Assembly (NCBI RefSeq): GCF_011067745.1
Contig: NZ_JAAMPJ010000003.1
Span: 186,001-250,000 of the forward strand
Origin: Lentzea alba
GTDB lineage: Bacteria > Actinomycetota > Actinomycetes > Mycobacteriales > Pseudonocardiaceae
Direction of reading: 5' to 3'
DNA: 64,000 nucleotides
This document shows, piece by piece, positions 22,329-31,207 of the stretch (positions are counted from its first letter, which is position 1; each line of letters begins with the position of its first letter). The notes below the pieces were generated by a model. That model searched no databases, had not been told where the DNA came from, and saw only the letters and a program-made list of their open reading frames with translations. Made by a program: the position numbers and the translations under genes.

Positions 22329-24935
22329 TTGACCTTCGAGTTCGGGCTGCTCGGCGACCTGGAGGTGCGCGTGGACGGCCTCCTCGTCGACATCGGGCAC
22401 GTGAAGCAGCGGTCGGTGCTGGTGGCGTTGCTGGCGGAACAGGGAAGTCCGGTGCCCCTCGACCGGCTGATCGACCGGGTCTGGGGTGAGCAGGCGACGG
22501 CGCGAGCCAGGGACACGCTGTACGTCTACCTGTCGAAACTGCGGCAGGTGCTCGACATCCAGCGGGAACCCGGCGGCTACCGGCTCCGGGCCGACTCCGT
22601 CGACCTGCACCGGTTCCGGACGCTCGTCACGCAGGCGCGCGGGCAGGCGGACGAGCGGGCGCTGGAGCTGCTCGACGAGGCGATCGGGTTGTGGCGCGGC
22701 CCCGCGCTCGCCGGCCTGGACTCACCCTGGCTGGCCGAGTTCCGGGAAGAGCTGAACGTCGAACGGGTCGAGGCCGAGCTGGACCGCAACGACCTGGCGA
22801 TCAAGCTCGGCCGCGCCGTGCTGCCCGAGTTGCTCAAGGCCGCGGAACAACGGCCGGTCGACGAACGGCTGATCGGACAGGTGATGCTCGCGCTGCATCG
22901 TGCGGGCAACTCCGCCGAGGCCCTGCGCCACTACGAGGCGCTCCGGCAGAGGCTGGCCGATGAGCTCGGGGTCGATCCCGGTGCGCCGTTGCGCGTGCTG
23001 CACGAGCACATCCTCACCGCGGAGCCCGCTCGCACGCCGCGCCAGCTGCCCGCGCCGCACCAGTGGTTCAGCGGCCGGGCGGCCGAGCTCACCGAGGTGC
23101 GCGGCGAAGGCGTGACGGTGATCGCGGGCGCCGGAGGTGTCGGGAAGACCGCGCTGGCCGTCCAGTGGGCGCACCAGCACCTCGACGACTACCCCGACGG
23201 CCAGCTGTACGTGGATCTGCGCGGGTTCGACCCGTCCGGCGAGCCCGTCACCACGGAGGCGGCGCTGCGCGGGTTTCTCGACGCGCTGGGCGAGTCCGGC
23301 GGGGAGGTGAGCGCGAACCGCTACCGGAGCCTGGTGGCGGGCAGGCGGTTGCTGGTCCTGCTGGACAACGCGCGTGACACCGAGCAGGTGACCGGGCTGT
23401 TGCCGGGGAACGGGTCGTGCGCGGTGCTCGTCACCAGCCGCAACCGGATGCCGGGACTGCTGACGGCCGGCGCTCACCTCGTGCCGCTGGACGTGCTGGG
23501 AGCGAGTGAGGCGCGGGAGTTCCTGACCTCCCGGCTCGGGCGGGCGCGCGTCGCTGTCGACCCCGGCGACCTCAGCGAGCTGCTGTGGTGGTGTGGCGGC
23601 CTGCCGCTCGCACTGGGCATCGTGGCGGCGCGGGCGGCCATGAACCCCGGCCTCCCGTTGTCCGTGCTCGCCGACGAACTGGCCGAAGGCCGGCTCGACG
23701 CCCTGGACGCGGGAGAGGTCGGCGCGAACCTGCGGGCGGTGTTCTCGTGGTCGCGCGACGCGCTGAGCGCCGAGGCGGCCGCGCTGTTCGCGTTGCTCGG
23801 GCTGATCCCCTCCACGGACGCGAGCCTGGCCGCGATCGAGGCCCTGTCCGACCGGCCGCGGACGCGGATGGTGTTGCGGGAGCTGGAGAACGCGCACCTC
23901 GTGCACCAGCACGTACCGGGTCGCTACCGCATGCACGACCTGGTCCGGCTGTACGCGGCAGACCTCGCCGGGGAGAACACCGAAGCCCTGCACCGGTTCA
24001 CCGACCACCTCCTGCGGCGCGCCGGGGCCGGTGCGCTGACGCTGGAACCGCACCGGCCGCTGCCGGAGCTGGAACCCTGTGAGAGGTTCTCCGACTCGGC
24101 GGCCGCGATGCGCTGGTTCGACGAGGAGCACGAGTCGTTGCTCGCCGTGCAACGGGTCGCGGCCGAGCGCGGCTGGCACGAGACCACCTGGCTGCTGGCC
24201 AGGACGATGAACCACTACCACCGCAGGCGCGGACGCTCGGGCGACGAGCTGACCACGTGGCACCTCGGCCTCAGTGCCGCAGAACACTTGGGAGACAAAA
24301 CGAAACAGGCGGCCGCCCACCTGTGCGTCGGCCTGATCCACGCCCAGCTCTCGCACAGCACGCTTGCCCAGGACCACCTCGCCCGCTGCCTGGAACTGCA
24401 CGACGAGGACGACTTCGAAGCACGAGCGGGCGCACATCGCGCGATCGCCTGGGCCATGGAGCACGCAGGCGACTTCGCGGGTGCGCTGGACCACGCGCTG
24501 GACGCGCTGGACGGCTTTCGCAAGGCGGATCTGCCGATGCGGGAGGCCGAGGCGTTGAACGAGGTCGGCTGGCGATATGCGTGCCTGCACCGCTACGCCG
24601 ACGCCGCGGACTACTGCGAACAAGCCATGACGCTGAGCCGGAAGCTGGGTCACGTCGAGTGCGAAGCGGCCACGTTGGACAGTCTCGCCCACATCGCGCA
24701 CCACGACGGCAGGCACGCGGACGCGATCGCGCACTACCACGAGTCGTTGACGCGGTACCGCGAGCTGGACAACAGCTACGAGGAAGCCACCGTGCTGCAC
24801 CATCTCGGTGACGTGCACGCCGCGCTGAACCAGCACGGGGAGGCTCGTGAGCTGTGGGACCGGGCGCTCACGCTGTACCTGGCGCAGGGCCGGACGAACG
24901 ACGCGACGGCACTCGCCGAGGTGCTGGGGAGCTGA
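22329..24935 (+). CDS. AfsR/SARP-family regulator with NB-ARC and TPR domains
   Basis: 868 residues from a TTG at 22329, chosen because GGGGG precedes it by four bases and the winged-helix domain begins at once (LTFEFGLLGDLEVRVDGLLV). Order: winged helix (~1-90), BTAD (~95-235; ELGVDPGAPLRVLHEHIL), NB-ARC (~255-520) with Walker A AGAGGVGKTALAV and LLVLLDNARD, then TPRs to the C-terminus (~600-860). It is one domain type with the regulator at 5063 but the two are clearly diverged. It is divergent from the four-gene secreted array and is the obvious candidate activator. Its 3' end overlaps the convergent glycosyltransferase by 68 bp. Confidence 0.9.
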   Translation: MTFEFGLLGDLEVRVDGLLVDIGHVKQRSVLVALLAEQGSPVPLDRLIDRVWGEQATARARDTLYVYLSKLRQVLDIQREPGGYRLRADSVDLHRFRTLVTQARGQADERALELLDEAIGLWRGPALAGLDSPWLAEFREELNVERVEAELDRNDLAIKLGRAVLPELLKAAEQRPVDERLIGQVMLALHRAGNSAEALRHYEALRQRLADELGVDPGAPLRVLHEHILTAEPARTPRQLPAPHQWFSGRAAELTEVRGEGVTVIAGAGGVGKTALAVQWAHQHLDDYPDGQLYVDLRGFDPSGEPVTTEAALRGFLDALGESGGEVSANRYRSLVAGRRLLVLLDNARDTEQVTGLLPGNGSCAVLVTSRNRMPGLLTAGAHLVPLDVLGASEAREFLTSRLGRARVAVDPGDLSELLWWCGGLPLALGIVAARAAMNPGLPLSVLADELAEGRLDALDAGEVGANLRAVFSWSRDALSAEAAALFALLGLIPSTDASLAAIEALSDRPRTRMVLRELENAHLVHQHVPGRYRMHDLVRLYAADLAGENTEALHRFTDHLLRRAGAGALTLEPHRPLPELEPCERFSDSAAAMRWFDEEHESLLAVQRVAAERGWHETTWLLARTMNHYHRRRGRSGDELTTWHLGLSAAEHLGDKTKQAAAHLCVGLIHAQLSHSTLAQDHLARCLELHDEDDFEARAGAHRAIAWAMEHAGDFAGALDHALDALDGFRKADLPMREAEALNEVGWRYACLHRYADAADYCEQAMTLSRKLGHVECEAATLDSLAHIAHHDGRHADAIAHYHESLTRYRELDNSYEEATVLHHLGDVHAALNQHGEARELWDRALTLYLAQGRTNDATALAEVLGS

Positions 24936-25656
24936 GGCCTTCGAGGTCGACGCCGTAGGCCCCGAGAACCCGGCGCAGTTCTCCATCGGGTTCGTGGACG
25001 ACCTGCCGGTAGGCGGGTGGGTGGGTCGGGTGCAGGTCGAGCATGTCGTGGTCGGCGTCCCAGCCGAGCCAGACCTTCTCGTACCAGTCCGGGACGATCT
25101 CGTGGGCGTGCCCGAACAACCGCAGCTTCTCCTTCAGCTCGGCGTCCGTGCGCACGTAGGACAGGTGCCGCAGCCAGATGTCGGTGAGGTGCGGTTCGGC
25201 GTCGACGTACCGCGTTTTCGTGAAGCGCGCTCCCCGGCGGACCCCGATCGACGCGGTCAGCTTCTCCGGCGGCTCGATGCGGTGCTCGATCGTCTTCCAG
25301 TACGTCCTCAGCCGGACCGAGAGCGCTTGGTGCTCGTCGCCGTGACAGAGCTTCACCAGTGCGCGCAGGTCGTCGTCCAGCAGGATCTCGTCCGAGTCCA
25401 GGCAGAAGACCCACTCGCAGTCGTCCAGCGCGTCGAGCCCCGCGTTGCGCGTGTCCTGCTCGCTGCGCCACTCCGCCTCGATCACCTCGATGCGGGGATC
25501 CAGCGGCGGGACCGGCGTGAGCGTGGTGGGCGCGCCGGACTGGGCGCGGGTGCCGCGCAGGACGACCAGCCGGTCGACGACCTGGAGCAACTGACCTGCG
25601 ACGGCGGGGAGGAACCGCCATTCGTTGAGGACCGGAATGGCGGCGCCGAGCTTCAT
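24868..25656 (-). CDS. Family 2 glycosyltransferase-like protein
   Basis: 262 residues from ATG 25656. TAGAGT (25669-25664) lies seven bases ahead with no Shine-Dalgarno, so the mRNA is probably leaderless. MKLGAAIPVLNEWRFL is the GT-A opening, and CEWVFCLDSDEILLDD gives the acidic metal/nucleotide site. The C-terminal half (WYEKVWLGWDADHDMLDLHP) resembles glycosyltransferases that act on small or surface glycans. No membrane segment. It may be an isolated sugar-transfer enzyme; donor and acceptor unknown. Confidence 0.8.
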   Translation of the reverse strand: MKLGAAIPVLNEWRFLPAVAGQLLQVVDRLVVLRGTRAQSGAPTTLTPVPPLDPRIEVIEAEWRSEQDTRNAGLDALDDCEWVFCLDSDEILLDDDLRALVKLCHGDEHQALSVRLRTYWKTIEHRIEPPEKLTASIGVRRGARFTKTRYVDAEPHLTDIWLRHLSYVRTDAELKEKLRLFGHAHEIVPDWYEKVWLGWDADHDMLDLHPTHPPAYRQVVHEPDGELRRVLGAYGVDLEGLSSPAPRRVPSRRSSGPAPGTA

Positions 25657-25737
25657 GGTGATCACTCTATCCACTGCTACCGTGCGGGAACGAGGTCGGC
25701 GCGGACCCGCCGGCCCAGCATGAGAAGGGTTGGCTCG

Positions 25738-27759
25738 ATGAGCTTGCTGCGCAGCTACGTGTCGGGTGGATGGCACACGCCAACGGCTGAGGGCGCGCCG
25801 TTGCACGACGCCGTGACGGGCGAGGAGATCGCCCGGATCTCGTCCGCGGGCATCGACATGGGTGCGGCGCTGGCGTACGGCCGTTCGGTGGGCGGTCCCG
25901 CGTTGCGCGAGCTCACGTTCCACCAGCGGGCGCAGTTGCTGAAGGCTCTCGGGCTGTACCTGAAGGAGCACAAGGCCGAGCTGTACGCGCTGTCCGCGCG
26001 CTCGGGTGCGACCAGGTCCGACTCGTGGATCGACATCGACGGCGGCTTCGGCGTGCTGCTCGGCTACGCGTCCAAGGCCAAGCGCGAGCTGCCGAACGAC
26101 AAGGTGTACGTCGACGGGGCGGTGGAGCCGTTGGGGCGTGGTGGCACGTTCGTCGGTCAGCACATCTGCACGCCGTTGCGCGGTGTCGCGGTGCAGATCA
26201 ACGCCTTCAACTTCCCCATGTGGGGGCCGCTCGAGAAGTTCGCGCCCGCGTTCATCGCCGGGGTGCCGTCGCTGATCAAGCCCGCCTCGCAGACGGCGTA
26301 CGTGACCGAGAAGCTGGTCGAGCTGATGCTCGCGTCCGGGCTGCTGCCCGAGGGGTCGTTGCAGCTGGTCTGCGGGTCGGCCGGGGATCTGCTGGACCAC
26401 CTGACGCCGCAGGACCTGGTCGGGTTCACCGGGTCCGCCTCCACGGCCCAGCACCTGCGCACGCACCAGGCCGTGATCCGGTCCTCCGTGCGGTTCAACG
26501 CCGAGGCCGACTCGCTGAACTGCTCGATCCTCGGGCCGGACGCCGTCGCCGGGACGCCGGAGTTCGACCTGTTCGTCGGTCAGCTGGTGACCGAGATGAC
26601 GACCAAGGCCGGTCAGAAGTGCACGGCGATCCGGCGTGCGCTGGTGCCCGCGTCGTTGATGGACGCGGTGGCGGAGGCGACCGCGGCGAAGCTGGCCGAG
26701 GTCGTGATCGGCAACCCGGCCGACAAGTCCGTGAAGATGGGCGCGCTGGCCGGGCTGGAGCAGCGTGAGGAGGTCCGGCGGTCGCTGAAGGCGTTGCAGG
26801 AGAACGCCTCGGTCGTCTACGGCGACGGTGCTCTGTCCCTTGTGGACGCGGACGCCGAGCGCGGCGCGTTCATGTCACCGATGCTGCTGCGCGCCGCCGC
26901 CGACGCCGTGCAGCCGCACGAGGTCGAGGCGTTCGGCCCGGTGTCGACGCTGATGCCGTACGACTCGGTCGAGGACGCGGTGGAGCTGGCGGCGCGGGGT
27001 GCCGGGTCGCTCGTCGGGTCGATCGTCTCGGCGGACACCGACTTCGTGCGCGACGTGGTGATCGGGGTGGCGCCGTGGCACGGCCGGTTGCTGGTGCTGG
27101 ACCGCGACGACGCCGGTGAGTCCACCGGGCACGGGTCGCCGTTGCCGATGCTGGTGCACGGCGGACCCGGCCGGGCGGGCGGCGGCGAGGAGATGGGTGG
27201 CATGCGCGGCGTGCTGCACCACATGCAGCGCACCGCCGTGCAGGGCAGCCCGAAGACGCTGGCCGCCGTCACGAACCGCTGGGTCACCGGGGCGCCGCGC
27301 ACCGAGGACGCGGTGCACCCGTTCCGCAAGACGCTGGCCGAGCTCAGGCTGGGCGACACCGTCGTGGCCGGGCCGCGGGAGGTGACGCTGGAGGACATCG
27401 AGCACTTCGCGTCGTTCACCGGCGACACCTTCTACGCGCACATGGACTCCGAAGCCGCCGCGGCGAACCCGTTCTTCGGCGGCCGGGTCGCGCACGGCTA
27501 CCTGGTGGTGTCGTTCGCGGCGGGCCTGTTCGTCTCGCCGGAGCCCGGCCCGGTGCTGGCCAACTACGGGCTGGAGAACCTGCGGTTCGTCACGCCCACG
27601 TTCCCCGGTGACCTGTTGACCGTGACGCTGACGGCCAAGCAGATCACGCCTCGCGAGGACCAGGAGTACGGCGAGGTGCGCTGGGACGCGGACGTGACGA
27701 ACCAGAAGGGCGAGTCGGTCGCGCGCTACGACGTCTTGACGTTGGTGGCCAAGCATTAG
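25738..27759 (+). CDS. paaZ: Bifunctional oxepin-CoA hydrolase / semialdehyde dehydrogenase
   Basis: 673 residues from ATG 25738 (GAGAAGGG eight bases upstream; an ATG at 25720 is less well placed). Residues ~1-515 are an aldehyde dehydrogenase (INAFNFPMWGPLEKFAPA, GFTGSASTAQHL, catalytic Cys in AGQKCTAIRR), and ~530-673 a MaoC hotdog hydratase (FTGDTFYAHMDSEAAAANPF, then GRVAHGYLVVSF). This is the fused PaaZ layout (E. coli 681 residues): the hydratase opens oxepin-CoA, and the dehydrogenase oxidises the resulting aldehyde in phenylacetate degradation. No other paa gene is in the window, so the rest of the pathway must be elsewhere. Confidence 0.94.
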   Translation: MSLLRSYVSGGWHTPTAEGAPLHDAVTGEEIARISSAGIDMGAALAYGRSVGGPALRELTFHQRAQLLKALGLYLKEHKAELYALSARSGATRSDSWIDIDGGFGVLLGYASKAKRELPNDKVYVDGAVEPLGRGGTFVGQHICTPLRGVAVQINAFNFPMWGPLEKFAPAFIAGVPSLIKPASQTAYVTEKLVELMLASGLLPEGSLQLVCGSAGDLLDHLTPQDLVGFTGSASTAQHLRTHQAVIRSSVRFNAEADSLNCSILGPDAVAGTPEFDLFVGQLVTEMTTKAGQKCTAIRRALVPASLMDAVAEATAAKLAEVVIGNPADKSVKMGALAGLEQREEVRRSLKALQENASVVYGDGALSLVDADAERGAFMSPMLLRAAADAVQPHEVEAFGPVSTLMPYDSVEDAVELAARGAGSLVGSIVSADTDFVRDVVIGVAPWHGRLLVLDRDDAGESTGHGSPLPMLVHGGPGRAGGGEEMGGMRGVLHHMQRTAVQGSPKTLAAVTNRWVTGAPRTEDAVHPFRKTLAELRLGDTVVAGPREVTLEDIEHFASFTGDTFYAHMDSEAAAANPFFGGRVAHGYLVVSFAAGLFVSPEPGPVLANYGLENLRFVTPTFPGDLLTVTLTAKQITPREDQEYGEVRWDADVTNQKGESVARYDVLTLVAKH

Positions 27760-27775
27760 CAGGGCCGCTCTGGAC

Positions 27776-27830
27776 GTTGATGAGGGGAGCTTTCCCAAAC
27801 CTCAGGTTGAGGAAAGCTCCCCTCATCAAC
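27776..27830. repeat. Dispersed palindrome, copy 2, between convergent genes
   Basis: A 55-bp near-perfect palindrome centred on C27803: 20-bp outer arms (27776-27795 / 27811-27830) plus an inner AACCT/AGGTT pair. Its layout (GAGGGGAGCTTT...AAAGCTCCCCTC) parallels the elements at 12027 and 53166. It probably terminates both flanking genes. Confidence 0.8.
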
Positions 27831-27843
27831 CTCAGCCCAAGAA

Positions 27844-29322
27844 CTAGCGCGGTTCGCGGCGGGGGAGGGGCTTGGTGGCAGGCCCCTCCAGCACCTCGCC
27901 GTCCACGTCGAAGCGCGAGCCGTGGCAGGGGCAGTCCCAGCTGCGTTCGGCCGCGTTGAACCGCACCAGGCAACCGAGGTGGGTGCAGCGCATGGACACG
28001 GCGTGCAACTGGCCGTCCGCGTCGCGGTAGACGCCGGTCTTGCCCAGCCCGTCGCGGATCACGTGGGCGTGGTCGCGCGGCAGGTTCTCGCTGGAGGTGG
28101 CGTCGGCGGGCACCACGCGGTCGCCGAGGAACTCCACCGCGACCTCGGCGTTCTTCCGCACCAGGTCCGGCAGGGACCTCAGCGAGAAGCGGTGCGGGCT
28201 GAAGCGGTCGGCCAGGTCGTTCGGTTTGTCGGTGACGAGGTCGGCCAGCAGCGAGGCGGCGAACGTGCCGCTGGTCAGGCCCCACTTCATGTAACCGGTG
28301 GCGGTGAACAGGGTGGTGTTGCCCGGGGTGTAGGTGCCGATCATCGGCAGGTGGTCGTAGGCCGTGGGGTCCTGGGCGGACCAGCGGTGGGTGATCTCTT
28401 CCACCTGCCAGTGCCTGCGGGCGAAGTCTTCCAGGCGGCGGAACGGTTCCACGGCGGACTTGCCGGTCGGGTGGCTCTGGCCGGCGAGGATCAGCTGGTC
28501 CCCGTGGGCGGAGATGGACCACGACGGGCTGCCGGTGCTGATCGCCAGCGCGGTGGGCGGCGCGGCGACGCGGGCGGCGATGCAGTAGGCGCGGGTCAGT
28601 TCCATGCGGGCGAAGTACAGACCGCGGTCCAGCGTGGGGAAGTGCGTGGCGATCACGATCTTGGCGGCCTCGACCTGTCCGTCCGCTGTGGACAGACGGT
28701 TGCCGGTCACGTCCAGCACCCGGCTGTGTTCGTGGACCGCGCAGCCGCCACCCTCGATCGCCGCGGCGAGGCCGAGCAGGTACTTGACCGGGTGCAGCGC
28801 GATCTGGTCGTCCAGGCGGACCGCCGCGTGCACCTCGAAGGGCAGGTCGACGTCGGTGCTCGCGCGCACCGGCAGGCCCACCTGGCGGGCCGCGATCAGT
28901 TCGTGGTCGACGTCGCTGACCTCGGACTCGGTGTAGGCGTAGGTGACGGCCGGGCCGCGGCGCAGGTCGCAGGCGATGTTCTCGGTCCTGACCAGGTCGG
29001 CGACCTGGGCGACGGCGGACACGGAGGCGGTGGCGTAGTCGGTGGCGGCGGCCAGGCCGTGGTTGCGGCGGATCTGGGAGTACACGGTGGACTGCAGAGC
29101 GGTCACCTTGGCGGTGTTGTTGCCGGACACGCCTGAGGCCACCCGGTCGGCTTCCAGCACGACGACGCGCAGACCGCGGCGCTTGAGCAGCAACGCGGTG
29201 GTGAGGCCGGTGATGCCGCCACCCACCACGGCGACGTCGAACTCGTGGGTGCCGGTCAGAGGGGGGCGCGGCGTGGCGGGCAGCGCGGAGAGCCAGAGCG
29301 ACTGATCGGCGGTGGTGGTCAT
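27844..29322 (-). CDS. FAD-dependent oxidoreductase with C-terminal Rieske domain
   Basis: 492 residues from ATG 29322. The N-terminal DAO-type FAD domain has VAVVGGGITGLTTALLL and ERVVVLEAD-like strands (VVVLEADRVASGVSGNNTAK). The C-terminus (~400-492) is a Rieske [2Fe-2S] domain with CTHLGC and CPCHGS, two Cys and two His all present. This fused form is common in actinobacteria and probably transfers electrons from an amine or amino-acid-like donor through FAD to the cluster; the substrate is unknown. It is divergent from a type II NADH dehydrogenase gene 42 bp away. Confidence 0.88.
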   Translation of the reverse strand: MTTTADQSLWLSALPATPRPPLTGTHEFDVAVVGGGITGLTTALLLKRRGLRVVVLEADRVASGVSGNNTAKVTALQSTVYSQIRRNHGLAAATDYATASVSAVAQVADLVRTENIACDLRRGPAVTYAYTESEVSDVDHELIAARQVGLPVRASTDVDLPFEVHAAVRLDDQIALHPVKYLLGLAAAIEGGGCAVHEHSRVLDVTGNRLSTADGQVEAAKIVIATHFPTLDRGLYFARMELTRAYCIAARVAAPPTALAISTGSPSWSISAHGDQLILAGQSHPTGKSAVEPFRRLEDFARRHWQVEEITHRWSAQDPTAYDHLPMIGTYTPGNTTLFTATGYMKWGLTSGTFAASLLADLVTDKPNDLADRFSPHRFSLRSLPDLVRKNAEVAVEFLGDRVVPADATSSENLPRDHAHVIRDGLGKTGVYRDADGQLHAVSMRCTHLGCLVRFNAAERSWDCPCHGSRFDVDGEVLEGPATKPLPRREPR

Positions 29323-29364
29323 GGCGGCCGGATACCCGGCGCCCGGAGTGGGTATGCGGCGGGC

Positions 29365-30627
29365 ATGGGCAAGCACCGAGTAGTAGTCGTCGGCGGCGGG
29401 TTCGGCGGGCTGGGCGTCGTGCGCGGGTTGAAACGCGCGGACGTCGAGGTCACGTTGATCGACCGCACCAACCACCACCTGTTCCAGCCGTTGCTCTACC
29501 AGGTGGCGACAGCGTTGCTGCCCACCGGAGACATCGCACCGGCGTTCCGCGCGATCCTGCGCAAGCAACGCAACGCGCGGGTGTTGCTGGGCGAGGTGAC
29601 GGGGTTCGACACGAGGAGCAAACGAGTCCACGTCGATCTGCCGGACGACACGTCCAAGACCGTCGAGTACGACACGCTCGTGGTGGCGGCCGGATCGAGG
29701 GACAGCTACTTCGGGCACGACGACTGGGCCGAGTCCGCACCGCCGATGAAGACGCTGGAACAGGCGGTCGCCCTGCGGTCGAGGCTGCTGCGGGCGTTCG
29801 AGACGGCGGTGACGTCCGACGATCCCAAACAGTGGCTGTCGTTCGCGGTGGTCGGGGCGGGGCCGACGGGGGTCGAGCTCGCCGGGCAGCTCGCGGACCT
29901 GGCGCGCAGGGCGTTGAAGGGACAGTTCCGGGAGATCGACCCGCGTGACGTCCGGATCACGCTGCTGGACGCGGTGCCGCACGTGCTGCCGCCGTTCTCC
30001 GCGCCGCTGCGCGAACACGCCCGCGTCAAGCTGGAACGGCTCGGCGTGACGGTGATGACCGGCGCGATGGTCGAGTCGATCGACGCGGAGGGCCTCACCA
30101 CCGAGGACGGCGACCGGGTCGAGGCGCGGACGATCATCTGGGCCGCCGGCGTGCAGGCCTCGCCGCTGGCGCGCAAGCTCGCCGAGGCGACCGAGACCGA
30201 CGTGGACCGCAAGGGCCGGATCATGGTGAACCCCGCCGACTGCTCGGTCGCCCGCGACGTCTACGCGATCGGCGACATGGTCAACCTGAACGACCTGCCG
30301 GGCATCGCCGAGCCCGCCATCCAGGAGGGCCACCACGTCGCCCGCGTCATCAAGGCACGCCTGCTGGGCCGGGAAACCAAGCCGTTCAGGTACCTGGACC
30401 TCGGCACGATGGCGACGATCTCCCCCGGTGACGCGGTGGCGGACATCAAGAAGCTGCGGCTGAAGGGGCTCATCGGCAAGGCCGCCTGGGCGGTCGTGCA
30501 CATCGCGTTCCTCGTCGGGTGGCGCAACCGCGTCGCGGTGCTGACGCAGTGGGCGTGGAACATCCTCACCGGGCGCCGCGCGCAGCCGATCATTCTGGAG
30601 CCGATGCATGCGATAGTGCGGAAATAG
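29365..30627 (+). CDS. ndh: Type II NADH dehydrogenase
   Basis: 420 residues from ATG 29365; an in-frame upstream start would add 40 non-coding-like residues. Two dinucleotide folds are visible: VVVVGGGFGGLGVVRGL for FAD and FAVVGAGPTGVELAGQL for NADH. Family blocks TNHHLFQPLLYQVAT, TIIWAAGVQ, VYAIGDM and IQEGHHVA are present, and the C-terminus (GLIGKAAWAVVHIAFLVG) holds the membrane-associating segment. It should oxidise NADH and reduce menaquinone without pumping protons. Confidence 0.92.
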   Translation: MGKHRVVVVGGGFGGLGVVRGLKRADVEVTLIDRTNHHLFQPLLYQVATALLPTGDIAPAFRAILRKQRNARVLLGEVTGFDTRSKRVHVDLPDDTSKTVEYDTLVVAAGSRDSYFGHDDWAESAPPMKTLEQAVALRSRLLRAFETAVTSDDPKQWLSFAVVGAGPTGVELAGQLADLARRALKGQFREIDPRDVRITLLDAVPHVLPPFSAPLREHARVKLERLGVTVMTGAMVESIDAEGLTTEDGDRVEARTIIWAAGVQASPLARKLAEATETDVDRKGRIMVNPADCSVARDVYAIGDMVNLNDLPGIAEPAIQEGHHVARVIKARLLGRETKPFRYLDLGTMATISPGDAVADIKKLRLKGLIGKAAWAVVHIAFLVGWRNRVAVLTQWAWNILTGRRAQPIILEPMHAIVRK

Positions 30628-30672
30628 CAGGCATGGCTACCGTCCACGAAAGCCGAAGGTCGGAGTGGGCGG

Positions 30673-31179
30673 ATGTCGAACCTGGTGAACCAACTGCCCG
30701 TCGAGGTCGTGCGGTGGCCGTTGGACGCGGCGGCACGGGAGGCGTGCCAGCGCAGCGGGACGTTGTGCCTGCTGCTGCTGGAGCGGAACGTGCCCGCGCC
30801 CGTGCTCACGGACCTGCGGGAGGACTGGGTCCGCGCGCCGGTGCCGCACCAGGACCTCGCCGTGCGCATCGCGATGTTGCGGGCCCGCGCGGCCCGGTAC
30901 GCCGTGCCGGAGCTGGACGTGGCCGGCATCCTGCGGTTCCGCACGCGTTCCGTGGTGCTCTCACCCACCGAACGCGCGCTGGCCGCCGAGCTGCTCAGAC
31001 GCTACCGGTCGCTGACCTCGCGCGAGAACCTGCTGGTCTGCCTGCCCACCAAGGCAGGCGACACCAGCAACGCGCTGCACCTGCACATCATGAGGTTGCG
31101 GCGGCGGATCGCGCCTCTGGGTCTGGTCATCAAAACGCTGTGGAACCAGGGCTATCAGCTGGGTCCGGCCGGCTCCTAG
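30673..31179 (+). CDS. Winged-helix DNA-binding protein (OmpR/PhoB-type C-terminal domain)
   Basis: 168 residues from ATG 30673 (GGAGTGGGCGG upstream). The C-terminal ~85 residues (VLSPTERALAAELLRRYRSL, then LHLHIMRLRRRIAPLG and VIKTLWNQGYQL) form the OmpR-type winged helix, with recognition helix and wing. The N-terminal ~75 residues have no receiver Asp pattern, so it is not a standard phosphorylated response regulator. Stand-alone effector proteins of this type are found in actinobacteria; targets unknown. It is probably co-transcribed with the following gene 28 bp downstream. Confidence 0.8.
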   Translation: MSNLVNQLPVEVVRWPLDAAAREACQRSGTLCLLLLERNVPAPVLTDLREDWVRAPVPHQDLAVRIAMLRARAARYAVPELDVAGILRFRTRSVVLSPTERALAAELLRRYRSLTSRENLLVCLPTKAGDTSNALHLHIMRLRRRIAPLGLVIKTLWNQGYQLGPAGS

Positions 31180-31207
31180 GAGGTTTGGCCAGGGGTAACC
31201 ACGAGCC

